In this document: positions 26,821 through 36,546 of the stretch, in pieces
Layout of the letters: every line of letters starts with the position of its first letter
How positions within the stretch are numbered: the stretch's first letter is position 1
Source: AP-15 sp963698995
GTDB taxonomy: Bacteria; Pseudomonadota; Alphaproteobacteria; ATCC43930; CGMCC-115725
Length of the DNA stretch: 64,000 bases
Assembly (NCBI GenBank): GCA_963698995.1
Contig: CAVOTD010000010.1
Span: forward strand, 62,001 to 126,000
Reading direction: 5' to 3'
Position numbers and translations under genes: made by a program
The notes under the pieces: model-generated
What the model saw: the letters and a program-made list of their open reading frames with translations, nothing else
What the model was told of the DNA's origin: nothing
Database searches by the model: none

Positions 26821-28338
26821 CTAACCGCTTCTGTGCGGGCGGCTCGGGCTGAGCCTCGCCGGTAAGGCGAGCGCGAGGATCAGACTGATGACGGCGATGA
26901 TCGCCGCGATCATGTAGACGACGTGCAGCGAGCCACCAACCGCCTCGGCCAGACGGGCGATCTTGGTGGCGTCGAGGGTCTGCCGTGCGGCCGGCGCCAT
27001 CAGGCGATTTATCGCATCCCCGGCCTCGGGCAGCCTGCGATAGATGCCGAGATTGAGGATGGCGCCGAACGCGGCGGCGCCGACCGATTGCCCGACGATG
27101 CGCATGAACATCGCCGATGATGTCGCCATAGCCCGCTCGTTCCAACCGACGCTCGCCTGGATCGAAACGATAAAGGCGGTATTGCAGAAGCCCATCCCGA
27201 CGCCGAGGAGGAAAGCTCCGGTACAGGCCCAGGACAATTCGCTCGCCGGTGTCAGCATCATCAGAAAAATACTGCCGATCACCAGGCAGACGCCGCCAAT
27301 CGAAGCCGACAGCCGATAGGAGGTGCGGATCATCAGGCGGCCCGAGGCCATGCTGGCAAAGGCCCAGCTGACCGACGAAGCGGCGAGCACCACCCCGGCC
27401 GCGGTCGCGTCACGGCCCATCGCGCCCTGCACATAGGTCGGCAGAAAGCCGGAAACCCCCATCATCAGCGCGCCGTTGAAGAACCCCGCGGAGCAGCCGA
27501 TCGCGACGATCCGGTTGCGCCAGAGGCTGAGAGAGAGCATCGGCTCCGGCGCGCGCCTCTCACGCACCGCGAGCGCGGCGAGCGCCAGCGCGCCGCCGGC
27601 CGCCAAGGTTGCCAGGGTCACCCAATCGGCATTGCCGATCTGCACCAGCGCGAGCATCGGTGCGCCGACCCCCAGCATCAGCATCGTCGAGCCGAGATAG
27701 TCGATGCGACGGCGGCGCGGCTGATGATGCTCGCGCAGATAGCGGCCGAACATTACGAAAGTTGCCGCGCCGATCGGCAGGTTGACCCAGAACACCAAAG
27801 ACCAGCTGACATGCTCGACGACAAAGGCGCCTAATGTCGGACCGATGATCGCCGCGACGCCGAATACGCCGGAGACATAGCCCTGCATCCGCGCCCGCTC
27901 GACCGGCGCGTAAATATCGCCGATGATCGTCGTTGCGATTGGCTGAATGGCGCCGGCGCCAACCCCCTGCAACGCCCGGAACAGCACTAACGGCACCATG
28001 CCCCAGGCGCAGCCGCATAAAAAGGAGCCGAGCAGAAATACGCTGGTGCCGGCAAAGAATACCCGTTTGCGGCCATAGAGGTCGGCCAGGCGGCCATAGA
28101 TCGGGATCGTCACCGCCTGGGCCAGCAGATAGGCGGCGAACGCCCAGCTGAACAGGCGAAAGCCGCCGAGATCGGCGACGATCGTCGGCATCGCGGTCGC
28201 AACGATGTAGCTGTCCGTCGCGACCATGAAGATCGCCAGCATTACCGCCGCCATGACCAGGCGCCGGGTGGCGCGCGCCGCGGCCGGAAGTTCCTCCGCG
28301 AAGGGCTCGCGGGTGGTGGTGGGTTGATCGAGCAACAA
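26821..28338 (-). CDS. MFS drug:H+ antiporter, DHA2 (EmrB/QacA) family
   Basis: A 505-residue multidrug-type exporter with 14 predicted membrane segments. Family signatures: TDSYIVATAMPTIVADLGG in helix 1, GRLADLYGRKRVFFAG (motif A) and the helix-5 antiporter motif GVFGVAAIIGPTLGAF (motif C). The start is a TTG at 28338 after a GGGGGC stretch; TTG at 28335 is an alternative. It lies 137 bases downstream of the serine hydrolase gene and may be part of its operon. Probable substrate: toxic organics; not determinable. Confidence 0.9.
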   Translation of the reverse strand: MLLDQPTTTREPFAEELPAAARATRRLVMAAVMLAIFMVATDSYIVATAMPTIVADLGGFRLFSWAFAAYLLAQAVTIPIYGRLADLYGRKRVFFAGTSVFLLGSFLCGCAWGMVPLVLFRALQGVGAGAIQPIATTIIGDIYAPVERARMQGYVSGVFGVAAIIGPTLGAFVVEHVSWSLVFWVNLPIGAATFVMFGRYLREHHQPRRRRIDYLGSTMLMLGVGAPMLALVQIGNADWVTLATLAAGGALALAALAVRERRAPEPMLSLSLWRNRIVAIGCSAGFFNGALMMGVSGFLPTYVQGAMGRDATAAGVVLAASSVSWAFASMASGRLMIRTSYRLSASIGGVCLVIGSIFLMMLTPASELSWACTGAFLLGVGMGFCNTAFIVSIQASVGWNERAMATSSAMFMRIVGQSVGAAAFGAILNLGIYRRLPEAGDAINRLMAPAARQTLDATKIARLAEAVGGSLHVVYMIAAIIAVISLILALALPARLSPSRPHRSG

Positions 28339-28428
28339 TGCCCCCGATGCACCAGAGCGGAGCCGGTCGGGCGCTATCTATCGGCAATTGGATCTGCTTA
28401 ACAAGGCGGCATCGCGCGGGTCAGCAAT

Positions 28429-28443
28429 GCACAGCAATTGTGC
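28429..28443. repeat. Inverted repeat upstream of MFS exporter gene
   Basis: GCACA-GCAAT-TGTGC lies about 90 bases upstream of the exporter's start, within the 137-base gap after the serine hydrolase gene. The arm and spacer sizes suit a regulator site, but five-base arms also occur by chance. Confidence 0.25.
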
Positions 28444-28475
28444 AAAGGCGAAAGCGCGCGCAGCGAGGCTGAAGC

Positions 28476-29648
28476 TTAGGCCGGCTTCAGCGCATTATAG
28501 ATGCCGCTCTCGAACTCGCCGTAGAGCCGCACGACATCCGGATCGGCGAAAGGCAGGATCTGGGTCAGGATCACGCCGGTGACCCGCCTCCGCGGGTCGA
28601 TCCAGTAATAGCTGTTGAAGAGCCCGGCCCACGTCATGGTTCCGGCGCTGCGGCCATTCGCACCCGGTTGCATGTTGATCACACTAGCAAGGCCGTGTCC
28701 GCACCGAATACCTGGAAACAGATCGACATCGTTCGAGAGTTCGGGCATCGCTGTTTTCATGATGCCGGGCTGGAGATCGCCGATCTGATTTTGCGCCATC
28801 AGCCCGACCGTATCGGGGCGCAGCACCTCGGCGCCGTTGAAGCGGCCCTGGTGCAGAAGCATCTGCAAGAAAACAAGATAATCGCGCCCAGTCGAAAGGA
28901 GACCGCCGCCGCCGCTGATGAACTCGCGTTGCGGCATCTCCATCGTGATCGGCTCCAGACCTCCGTCGGGTCCACGGCGATGCACCCGGGCAAGACGAGC
29001 CGCCTGGTCCGCGGAGGGAACAAAACCGGTGTCCGTCATGCCGAGCGGGGCAAAGATATGCGCCTGGGAATAGAGGTCGAGCGACAGTCCGGCGGCAGCT
29101 TCGACGGCGCGCCCGACCCAGTCGATGTTGATGCCGTACTCCCAGCGTTCGCCCGGATCAAAGACCAATGGCAAGCGAAGAGATGCGAGCTTGCCGGTCA
29201 AGACTGACGGCCTGCCGGTGGCCTGGACGTAGCGGATCAGATCGGGATCCCACATCTCATAGCCGAAGCCCGCGGTGTGGGTTAAGAGGTGGCGCAGCGT
29301 TATCGGGCGCCTGGCCGGGCGCAGCCATGGTGCGCCGGCGGTGTCGAAGCCCTCCAAGACCTGCGGCGCCGCCAATTCAGGAAGCACATCGCCGATCGGC
29401 TGATCGAGCTGGAGCTTGCCGCGCTCGACCAGCTGCAGTGCCGCGACCGAGGTTACCGCCTTGGTCATCGAAGCGATCCGGAACACAGTATCGAGCGTCA
29501 TCGCGGGACCGCCGGCCAGATCGCGCAATCCGAACGCGCCCTCATACAAAGTCCCGCTCTCGGTCGCCGCGGTAGCGACGACGCCCGGCACCTCCCCGGC
29601 TTCGGCGGCGCGGCTCAGGGCGGCATCGATGCGAGCAATCGGTTGCAA
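28476..29648 (-). CDS. Serine hydrolase, beta-lactamase/esterase (class C fold) family
   Basis: A 390-residue penicillin-binding-protein-like hydrolase. The SxxK nucleophile motif is IASMTKAVT (near residue 62), the YxN motif is YGINIDW (near 172), and ISGGGGLLSTGRDYLVFLQ is typical of EstB-like esterases. The start is a TTG at 29648 immediately after AGGAGAACGCGA. The upstream TPP gene stops 10 bases before it (29659), so translation is probably coupled. Likely an esterase rather than a true beta-lactamase. Confidence 0.9.
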   Translation of the reverse strand: MQPIARIDAALSRAAEAGEVPGVVATAATESGTLYEGAFGLRDLAGGPAMTLDTVFRIASMTKAVTSVAALQLVERGKLQLDQPIGDVLPELAAPQVLEGFDTAGAPWLRPARRPITLRHLLTHTAGFGYEMWDPDLIRYVQATGRPSVLTGKLASLRLPLVFDPGERWEYGINIDWVGRAVEAAAGLSLDLYSQAHIFAPLGMTDTGFVPSADQAARLARVHRRGPDGGLEPITMEMPQREFISGGGGLLSTGRDYLVFLQMLLHQGRFNGAEVLRPDTVGLMAQNQIGDLQPGIMKTAMPELSNDVDLFPGIRCGHGLASVINMQPGANGRSAGTMTWAGLFNSYYWIDPRRRVTGVILTQILPFADPDVVRLYGEFESGIYNALKPA

Positions 29649-29658
29649 TCGCGTTCTC

Positions 29659-31398
29659 CTAGCGCCGACGCGGCGAGGCGTCCTTCGCCAATTGCGAGGT
29701 GATGTCGGCAAAGGTGACCTCGAGCGAGGTCATGACGTCGATGACGGTCGGCGTCCGCGCGGCGAGCGCCTCCTGCAGGGCCGGCCCCAACGCCGCCGGA
29801 TCGGTGATCCTGACGCCGCGGCAGCCCATCGCCCGGGCGATCGCGGCGTGGTCGAAGTCCTTGAATTCCGCGGCGAACGGGCCCGAGCCGTGCAATACCC
29901 AGCCGAGCGCCTTGTTGTTGAAGACGACGGTGACGATCGGGATATCCTGTTCGAGCGCCGTCATCAGCCCGTTCATCGTCATGGCAAACCCGCCATCGCC
30001 GACGACGGCGACGACCGGCCGGTCGGGATGCACCAGCTTGGCGCCGAGTGCGGCGGGGATGCCGAACCCCATCGGCCCCGAGCCCGCCGCCTGCAGAAAA
30101 CCCTCGGCCCGCTTGGTCTGGTAGAAATGCGTCATCATGATGCGGTTCTCGCCGGCGTCGCAGGTGACGATGGCGTCCTCGGGCAGGCCGCGCTGCAATT
30201 CGCCGATGACACGCTGCGGCAGGATCGGCTGGTCGTCGGCGAAATAGGCGCGGTCGTTGAAATAACCGTGCCGCTCGCGATGGGCTGCAACTCGCCGCTC
30301 GGCCTGTTGCCGCCGAGTCGGTCCCCGCGCGCTTACTTCCTCAAAGAGCTGGCCCAGCACCACTGCAGCATCGCCGATCAGCACGTGCTCGGCCGGGTAG
30401 TTCCACGACGCGTTGCGCGGCTCGATGTCGATCTGCACGAAAGTCTGACGCGTCGGATCGAGCAATGCCCGGTTCTCCCACGCCGTATCGCTCGGCGACA
30501 ATTTCGAGCCGACGACAAGGACGAGATCGGCTTCGGCGACGCAGGCATTGCCGGCGGCGGTGCCGAAGGTGCCGAAAACCCCGAGCGCCAGCGGGTGGGT
30601 CTCGGCGAAGCAGCCCTTGCCGGCTGCGGTCGTCGCCACCGGAAGCCCGGCCGCTTCGGCGAGCCGGGCCAGCTGATCGTAGGCCTGCGCGATGCGGACG
30701 CCGTTGCCGGCGATCAGCACCGGATTTTTGGCGCCGAGAAGCGCTGCGGCGGCCGCCTCGACGCTCCTGACCTCCGCCGGTGGAGGCGGGGAGGGGAGAT
30801 AGTGGCGGGTCGGGTAGAGCGCCGGCTGCGAGTTGGGTGCCACCGAGCCGGCCAGCGAGTCGTGGCTGTAGATGACGGCGACGGGTCCCGGCTGCCCGGC
30901 CAACGCATGCTTGATCGCCAGCTGCGTCGCCTGCACCGCGGCGATCGGGTCGTGCGCCTGCATGACGTGCTTGGTGACGCCGCTGAAGGCGCGGCGCGCG
31001 TCCCAGCTGCCCCAATCGCCGGTCGCCTGTTGGTAGGGCGCATGCAACGTGAACCGCGGAGCGTCGCTGAAATCGGTCAACAGCAGCATCGGCGAGCTCG
31101 ACAGATGTGCCTCGATCGTGCCGAGCAGCCCGTTGCCGAGCACCCAGGGGCCCTGCCCGAGCAGCACGCCGGGCCGCCGCGTCAGCCGACCATAAACCTC
31201 GGCCATGACGCCGCCCAGCGACTCCTCGCGCACCAGCACGGTGCGGACCCTATTCTGGTATTGGCTGAGCCCCGAGACGATCCGGCCGGTATGGCCTCCG
31301 GAAATCCCGAAGACCATCTCGATCCCGGCCTCCTGGAGCACCCGGGCGACCAACGCGTTCGCCGGCATTTCCTCGGTCAGCATCGGCTCGATCGTCAT
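29659..31398 (-). CDS. Thiamine pyrophosphate-dependent enzyme, acetolactate synthase-like large subunit
   Basis: A 579-residue three-domain TPP enzyme. The PYR domain has the cofactor glutamate in VREESLGGVMAEVYGRLT (near residue 45). The central domain shows NPVLIAGNGV. The PP domain has GDGGFAMTMNGLMTALEQ leading to VFNN (about 440-470). The start at 31398 follows GGAGGAGAACGCG. Alternatives to acetolactate synthase are benzoylformate decarboxylase, oxalyl-CoA decarboxylase or sulfoacetaldehyde acetyltransferase; no small ALS subunit is nearby, so a catabolic role is favoured. First gene of a TPP / serine hydrolase / MFS set. Confidence 0.87.
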   Translation of the reverse strand: MTIEPMLTEEMPANALVARVLQEAGIEMVFGISGGHTGRIVSGLSQYQNRVRTVLVREESLGGVMAEVYGRLTRRPGVLLGQGPWVLGNGLLGTIEAHLSSSPMLLLTDFSDAPRFTLHAPYQQATGDWGSWDARRAFSGVTKHVMQAHDPIAAVQATQLAIKHALAGQPGPVAVIYSHDSLAGSVAPNSQPALYPTRHYLPSPPPPAEVRSVEAAAAALLGAKNPVLIAGNGVRIAQAYDQLARLAEAAGLPVATTAAGKGCFAETHPLALGVFGTFGTAAGNACVAEADLVLVVGSKLSPSDTAWENRALLDPTRQTFVQIDIEPRNASWNYPAEHVLIGDAAVVLGQLFEEVSARGPTRRQQAERRVAAHRERHGYFNDRAYFADDQPILPQRVIGELQRGLPEDAIVTCDAGENRIMMTHFYQTKRAEGFLQAAGSGPMGFGIPAALGAKLVHPDRPVVAVVGDGGFAMTMNGLMTALEQDIPIVTVVFNNKALGWVLHGSGPFAAEFKDFDHAAIARAMGCRGVRITDPAALGPALQEALAARTPTVIDVMTSLEVTFADITSQLAKDASPRRR

Positions 31399-31916
31399 CG
31401 CGTTCTCCTCCCTCGGCGCCTGCGGGCTTACCCAAGGGCAGCTTGCCTTCTCGACAAGCGGAACACAACGCACATCCACCGAAGGGCGGCGCCTCAGTGT
31501 TGCAGGGACCATGCTCGTGTCTATGCACGCGCACGACCCCTGATCCACCCAGCCGAATCACGGCAGGGCGCGAAGGCATCCATGATTTGGTTCCGGAGAC
31601 TAGTTTTGCCGCCTGGCAACGAGCATTGGGCAGGTCGTGCAGGGATCTGGTGGATGACACTCCAATCGGCCAGTTCACAGCGCACAACTTGGGGCTCGCT
31701 AGGAGCTTGAACCAATCTTAGCGACGTCTTTTTTGAAGTAGCCGCGAAACCATACACATTGTGGACATGCCGAGATCAGCGCCAATGACCCGACGCTGCC
31801 GTTCACGACAACTGTGGTGAACTACCGAGATGAGTGGGTGGAAAGCGGCCTCTCACTAACCGGAGTAGAAGGCCTTCTATCGTCCAGCAAGGAGAGACAC
31901 GAGCGAGACTGTCATT
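31399..31916. other. Intergenic region upstream of TPP operon
   Basis: About 520 bases with no supported gene; short frames on either strand translate to cysteine/arginine-rich sequence without any known pattern. It should contain the promoter for the minus-strand TPP operon. The right end runs into the methyltransferase remnant. Confidence 0.45.
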
Positions 31917-32186
31917 ATGCATCTCGAGCCCGAAGCGATCACGTCAGCGGTCGAGAGGCTTCTGGCCATCCTTGTCCCTGGCGGCATCCTTTATTTGAGT
32001 TGGCGGATGACCGAGGGCGCTGACAGGCGGGACGAGCACGGGCGTCTCTATACGACCTTCGAGCCGGAACGGGTGCTCCGTGCCCTGACAGCAACTGAGG
32101 TGCTGCTGGATGAACAAGTTGGCAGCGTGTCATCAGGTAAGTTGATTAGGCGCATTGTCGTACGAAAGCAAAGTGCCGGAAATTGA
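31917..32186 (+). pseudogene. Class I methyltransferase C-terminal remnant
   Basis: An 89-codon frame beginning MHLEPEAITSAVERLLAILVPGG and continuing ILYLSWRMTEGADRRDEHGRLY reads as the last third of a SAM-dependent methyltransferase (the post-motif IV helix and the motif VI strand). The SAM-binding GxGxG region and everything upstream are missing, and no matching sequence was found in the other frames before it. It is therefore a 5'-truncated relic, though the remaining stretch is intact. Confidence 0.65.
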
Positions 32187-32590
32187 GGGAACGCTCCACG
32201 TGGGCGCGCCGCGAAGAAGCTTCATGAGTTCGCTTTGGGTCGACTACGGCGGTTTGGGGGAGCCCGGGTGTACGTCGCCTCTTGGCTAGAGGCGACGGTG
32301 GTCGGCCTACTCCCCTCCGAGTACCGTGGCGAGACCAACGGGCAGGTGCTCGGCATCAGTTGCCGCTACAACATGGTCCAAGGGCTAGCCATGCACTGGA
32401 CGCGGTCGATCGTGGCGATCGGCAAACTCCTGACATCATCGGTATCGCCGAGGCTCTAAATCGCGCGAACCACGGGGCCGCAGGCGCGCGGGATTGGCAA
32501 GCGGCGGCATTGTCACTAGACTCGATGGTTAAGAATTTGGCACGACGCAAGCGACGGCGTTTTCGCTGCCACTCTCTACCGGAGGCCTCC
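32187..32590. other. Intergenic region before cyoA
   Basis: About 400 bases with no gene I can support. The short plus-strand frame from 32235 has no family resemblance. The last 60 bases hold a sigma-54-like promoter candidate (separate entry) and the cyoA ribosome site GGAGG. Confidence 0.45.
32537..32552 (+). promoter_or_regulatory. Sigma-54-like promoter candidate upstream of cyoA
   Basis: TTGGCACG at 32537-32544 matches the -24 consensus exactly, and a GC dinucleotide lies at the correct spacing (GG at 32539-32540, GC at 32551-32552). The -12 element reads AAGC rather than TTGC, so it is imperfect. It would place transcription about 28 bases before the cyoA ATG. No enhancer site was identified. 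Confidence 0.3.
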
Positions 32591-33573
32591 ATGCACGACC
32601 GGCGTTCCGCGACCCCTGACGCGTCGCACGGTCCCGCAACTGGTGCGCGTCACGGGCCTCGGCACTCGGGCTTGCTTACGCTGGTTGGTCGTATGCGCCG
32701 CGGCGCTGCGTCGCTTCCTGTCAGCCAGGCCGGCGTGCTGGATCCGCAGGGGCCGATCGCGTCGGCGGAGCGGCTCCTTCTGATCAACTCGACGGCAATC
32801 ATGCTCGTGGTCGTGGTTCCGGTGATCCTGGCGACGTTGGGGTTCGCCTGGTGGTACCGGTCGTCCAATGCCCGCGCCAGCCGCAGCTCGGGACGAGGCT
32901 TATGAAGGGCGCATCGAGTTCGTCGTCTGGTCGATCCCGGCGCTGATCGTGATCCTGCTGGGCGGGGTCATCTGGATCGGTTCCCACCAGCTCGATCCGC
33001 GGGCGCCGATCCCCGCGAACGCCGAGCCGCTGCGGGTCGACGTCGTCGCGCTCGATTGGAAATGGCTGTTCATCTACCCCGATCAGGGCATTGCCGCCGT
33101 CAACCAGCTGGTCGTGCCGGTCGGAACCCCGGTCCACTTCCGCCTCACCTCGGCGACGGTGATGAATTCGTTCTTCGTGCCGCAGCTCGGCAGCCAGATC
33201 TACACGATGGGAGGGATGACCACCCACCTCAACCTGCTGGCGGACGAGCCCGGCGAGTATCCCGGCTTCTCGGCAAATTTCAGCGGCGACGGCTTTGCCG
33301 AGATGCGGTTCGTCGCCAAGGCGGTGCCGGCCGGCGATTTCGACGCCTGGGTCGCGCAGGTGCGCGGCACCGGGTTCTGCGCTCGACGATGCCGCCTACG
33401 CCGAATTGGCGAAGCCGAGCCAAGCCGTGCCGCCGACGACCTATCGCTCGGTCGAGCCGAAGCTGTTCGAGCGCATCGTCGACGCAGACGGCGTCGGGTC
33501 GCGAAAGGCCTGCCGGCGCGGCCTGGTGTCCGCCGACGCGGCAGGCGGGAGGTTGAGATGCTGGGCAGGCTGA
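32591..33573 (+). CDS. cyoA: Cytochrome bo3-type ubiquinol oxidase subunit II (two frameshifts as read)
   Basis: Read across two surplus bases (between about 32867 and 32895; at 33375) the gene is 327 codons. The start ATG at 32591 has GGAGG five bases upstream. The N-terminus carries LDPQGPIASAERLLLINS and a membrane helix (TAIMLVVVVPVILATLGFAWWYR), then EGRIEFVVWSIPALIVILLGG. The periplasmic cupredoxin domain has WKWLFIYPDQGIAAVNQLVVP and MNSFFVPQLGSQIYTMGGM. Instead of the CuA Cys/His/Met ligands it has ANFSGDGFAEMRF, which marks a quinol rather than cytochrome c oxidase. Ends overlapping cyoB by 16 bases. Confidence 0.88.
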
Positions 33574-35546
33574 GCTGGGCGGCAATCCCGTTCAACGAGC
33601 CGCTCCCGCTCATACAGCGGTGGCGGTGGTCGTGCATCGTCATTCTGGCCGTGCTCGGGATCATCACCGTGAAGGGCTGGTGGCCCTATCTGTGGCGCGA
33701 GTGGATCACCAGCGTCGACCACAAGCGCATCGGCGTCATGTATTTCATTCTCGGGCTGGTCATGCTGCTGCGCGGCTATTGCCGATGCGATCATGATGCG
33801 CTCGCAGCAGGCGATCGCCGTCGGCAACGCGCAGGGATACCTGCCGCCCGATCACTACGACCAGATCTTCTCGGCGCACGGCACGATCATGATCTTTTTC
33901 GTGGCGATGCCGTTCGTCATCGGGCTGATGAACTTTGCCGTGCCGTTGCAGCTCGGCGTGCGCGACGTCGCCTTTCCGGTGCTCAACTCGGTCAGCTTCT
34001 GGCTCACCGCATCGGGCGCGCTGCTGATCAACGTGTCGCTCGTTATCGGCAGTTTCGCGCGCACCGGCTGGATGGGCTATCCGCCGCTGTCCGAGCTCGC
34101 CTTTTCGCCCGATGACGGCGTCGACTACTACCTCTGGTCATTGCAGATCTCGGGCATCGGCACCTTGCTGACCGGCGTCAATTTCGTGACCACGATCCTC
34201 AAATTGCGCGCCCCGGGCATGACCTATATGCGCATGCCGGTGTTCTGCTGGACCGCACTGGCCGCAAATCTGTTGATCGTCGCCGCGTTTCCGGTCCTGA
34301 CCGCGACCTTCGTGATGCTGCTGCTCGACCGTTACCTCGGCATGCATTTCTTTACCAATGACGCCGGCGGCAACCAGATGATGTATGTCAATCTGTTCTG
34401 GGCGTGGGGACATCCCGAAGTCTACATCCTGATCCTGCCGGCGTTCGGCGTCTTCTCCGAGGTGGCCGCGACCTTTTCCGGCAAGGGGCTGTTCAGCTAC
34501 CGCTCGATGGTTCTCGCGACCTTGGGGATCTGCATCCTCTCTTTCATGGTCTGGCTGCATCACTTCTTCACGATGGGGGCGGGCGCCGACGTCAACGCGT
34601 TCTTCGGCATCATGTCGTCGATCATCGCGGTGCCGACCGGCGTCAAAGTCTTCAACTGGCTGTTCACGCTGTTCCGCGGCCGGATCGTGTTCACAACGCC
34701 GGTCCTGTTTCTGATCGGCTTTATGGTCACGTTCGTTATCGGCGGCTTGACCGGCGTTCTGTTGGCGGTACCGCCGGTCGATTTCGTGCTGCACAACAGC
34801 ACGTTCCTGGTCGCCCATTTCCACAACGTCATCATCGGCGGCGTGGTGTTCGGCGCGCTGGCGGGCTACAATTACTGGTTCCCAAAGGCGTTCGGCTTTA
34901 CCCTCGACGAGCGGTGGGGCAAGGCCAGCTTCTGGTGCTGGCTCATTGGCTTCTATCTCGCCTTCATGCCGCTCTATGTCCTGGGCCTGATGGGCATGAC
35001 GCGGCGCCTGCAGCACATCCCCGACCCGAGCTGGCAGCCGTTGCTGCTGGTCGCGGAGGTCGGGCGCCATCGTCATTTTCCTCGGCATCCTCTGCCAGAT
35101 CGCGCAGCTCTATGTCAGCATCCGCACGCGCGAGCAGCCGTCGCGACCTGACCGGCGACCCGTGGAACGGTCGCACCCTGGAGTGGTCGACCTCGTCGCC
35201 GCCGCCGGCCTACAATTTCGCAGTGCTGCCCAGAGTCGAGACGATCGACGCCTTCTGGGAGATGAAGCGGCGAGGACTGACCCCGGGACTGACCCCACCC
35301 GAACCCGCCTATGAAACCATCGAGATGCCGCGCAATAGTCCCATCGGCTTTGTTATCGCCTTTTTCGCGGTGATAACCGGCTTTTCGCTGATCTGGCAAA
35401 TCTGGTGGCTGGCAATCCTGGGCCTGCTCGCCGTTGCGGTCACGATGCTGGTGTTCGGCTGGAGCGAAGACCGAGAGCGCGAGATCCCTGCTGCCGAAAT
35501 TGCGCGAGTGGAACGGGCCCGGTTGGGTTTCGGGAGGCCAGCGTGA
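33558..35546 (+). CDS. cyoB: Cytochrome bo3-type ubiquinol oxidase subunit I (three frameshifts as read)
   Basis: The catalytic subunit, reconstructed as 662 codons by skipping single surplus bases near 33777, 35063 and 35136; E. coli CyoB is 663 residues. ATG at 33558 with GGGAGG upstream. Conserved parts: ITSVDHKRIGVMYFILG, the low-spin heme ligand in FSAHGTIMIFF, WAWGHPEVYILILPAFG (CuB His and cross-linked Tyr), HHFFTMG (two CuB His), FLVAHFHNVIIGG (heme ligands) and TGDPWNGRTLEWSTSSPPPAYNF. As read, only 33793-35151 is a long open frame. It reduces oxygen to water using quinol and pumps protons. cyoC overlaps the stop (GTGA). Confidence 0.92.
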
Positions 35547-36172
35547 CGATAGCAACGATCGACGCGGTTCCCACCGACCTCGCGCGCGGGCGCGGCGGCG
35601 GCGGGCCGGCTCCAAAGCGCGTCGTTGTCGCTTACGGCTTCTGGATCTTTATCCTCAGCGACTTCGTCCTGTTTTCGGGGCTGTTCGCGGCCTATGCGGT
35701 GTTGTCGGGCAACACCGCCGGCGGACCGACCGGGGCCGAGCTGTTCAATCTCCGCAATGTCTTCATCGAGACGATGTGTCTGTTGTTCTCGAGCTATACA
35801 TGCGGGCTCGGGGCGTTATCGGCCGAGCGCCGCCAGCCATTGCGGTTTTTGATCTTCGCTGCCCTCACCTTCGTGCTCGGCGCGGCCTTTCTCATCATCG
35901 AGGCCACGGAATTTGCCGGCATGGTGGAGAAAGGCGCCGGGCCCTGGCGCAGCGGCTTTCTGTCCAGCTTCTTCACGTTGGTCGGCACACACGGCGTACA
36001 CGTCACCGGCGGGCTGATCTGGCTCATCTATCTGGTGGCTCAGGTCATCGTGAAGGGCTTGCGACCCGCCGTGTTGCGGCGCCTGTTGTGCTGGAGCCTG
36101 TTCTGGCACGCGTTGGACATCGTTTGGGTCGGGGTATTCACGTTGGTCTATCTGATGGGAGACTTCCGGTGA
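35543..36172 (+). CDS. cyoC: Cytochrome bo3-type ubiquinol oxidase subunit III
   Basis: A 209-residue membrane protein of the COX3 family with five predicted helices, starting at a GTG (35543) that overlaps the cyoB stop (GTGA); GGGAGG lies upstream. Typical segments: YGFWIFILSDFVLFSGLFAAYAVL, NVFIETMCLLFSSYTCGL and SFFTLVGTHGVHVTGGLIW. The frame is intact. Translational coupling to cyoB is evident. Confidence 0.95.
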   Translation: MTIATIDAVPTDLARGRGGGGPAPKRVVVAYGFWIFILSDFVLFSGLFAAYAVLSGNTAGGPTGAELFNLRNVFIETMCLLFSSYTCGLGALSAERRQPLRFLIFAALTFVLGAAFLIIEATEFAGMVEKGAGPWRSGFLSSFFTLVGTHGVHVTGGLIWLIYLVAQVIVKGLRPAVLRRLLCWSLFWHALDIVWVGVFTLVYLMGDFR

Positions 36173-36546
36173 TGCACGGTCGCGATCGCGTCTTCGACGA
36201 CCGGACGCCCGGCGTCGAACACGAAGAGTCCACGGCTAACGTTCTGTCGTACACGGCGGGGCTCGGGCTCGCCATCCTGATGACGATTGCTTCGTTCGTC
36301 GTGTCGCAAACGAATTTGCTGTGGCCCCCGGGCATACCGGTCGGGTTGGTCGTTCTCGCCTTCGCGCAGATCGGCGTCCACCTCGTCTTCTTTCTGCATT
36401 TGGGCAGCGGGGCCGAGAATACGAACAACATTCTGGCCCTTGCCTTCGGCCTGCTGATCGTCTTTCTCGTCATCACCGGCTCAATCTGGATCATCGCCAA
36501 CCTCAACGCCAACATGATGCCGATGTCGATGAACGTGCCGCGCTGA
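36172..36546 (+). CDS. cyoD: Cytochrome bo3-type ubiquinol oxidase subunit IV
   Basis: A 124-residue protein with three hydrophobic helices and the COX4_pro pattern (SYTAGLGLAILMTIASFVV; AFAQIGVHLVFFLHLG). Its ATG overlaps the cyoC stop (TGATG). It assists assembly of the CuB site in subunit I. The heme O synthase gene cyoE, often next, is not here. Confidence 0.94.
   Translation: MHGRDRVFDDRTPGVEHEESTANVLSYTAGLGLAILMTIASFVVSQTNLLWPPGIPVGLVVLAFAQIGVHLVFFLHLGSGAENTNNILALAFGLLIVFLVITGSIWIIANLNANMMPMSMNVPR

Noticed and set aside
29416..31710. 764-codon open frame on the plus strand
   Set aside because: It is antisense to the TPP enzyme and serine hydrolase genes, which have clear motifs; high GC leaves the opposite strand open.
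33776..35138. Programmed ribosomal frameshifting in cyoB
   Set aside because: No slippery heptamer or downstream structure is evident, three shifts in one gene are needed, and no cyo family member is known to use it.
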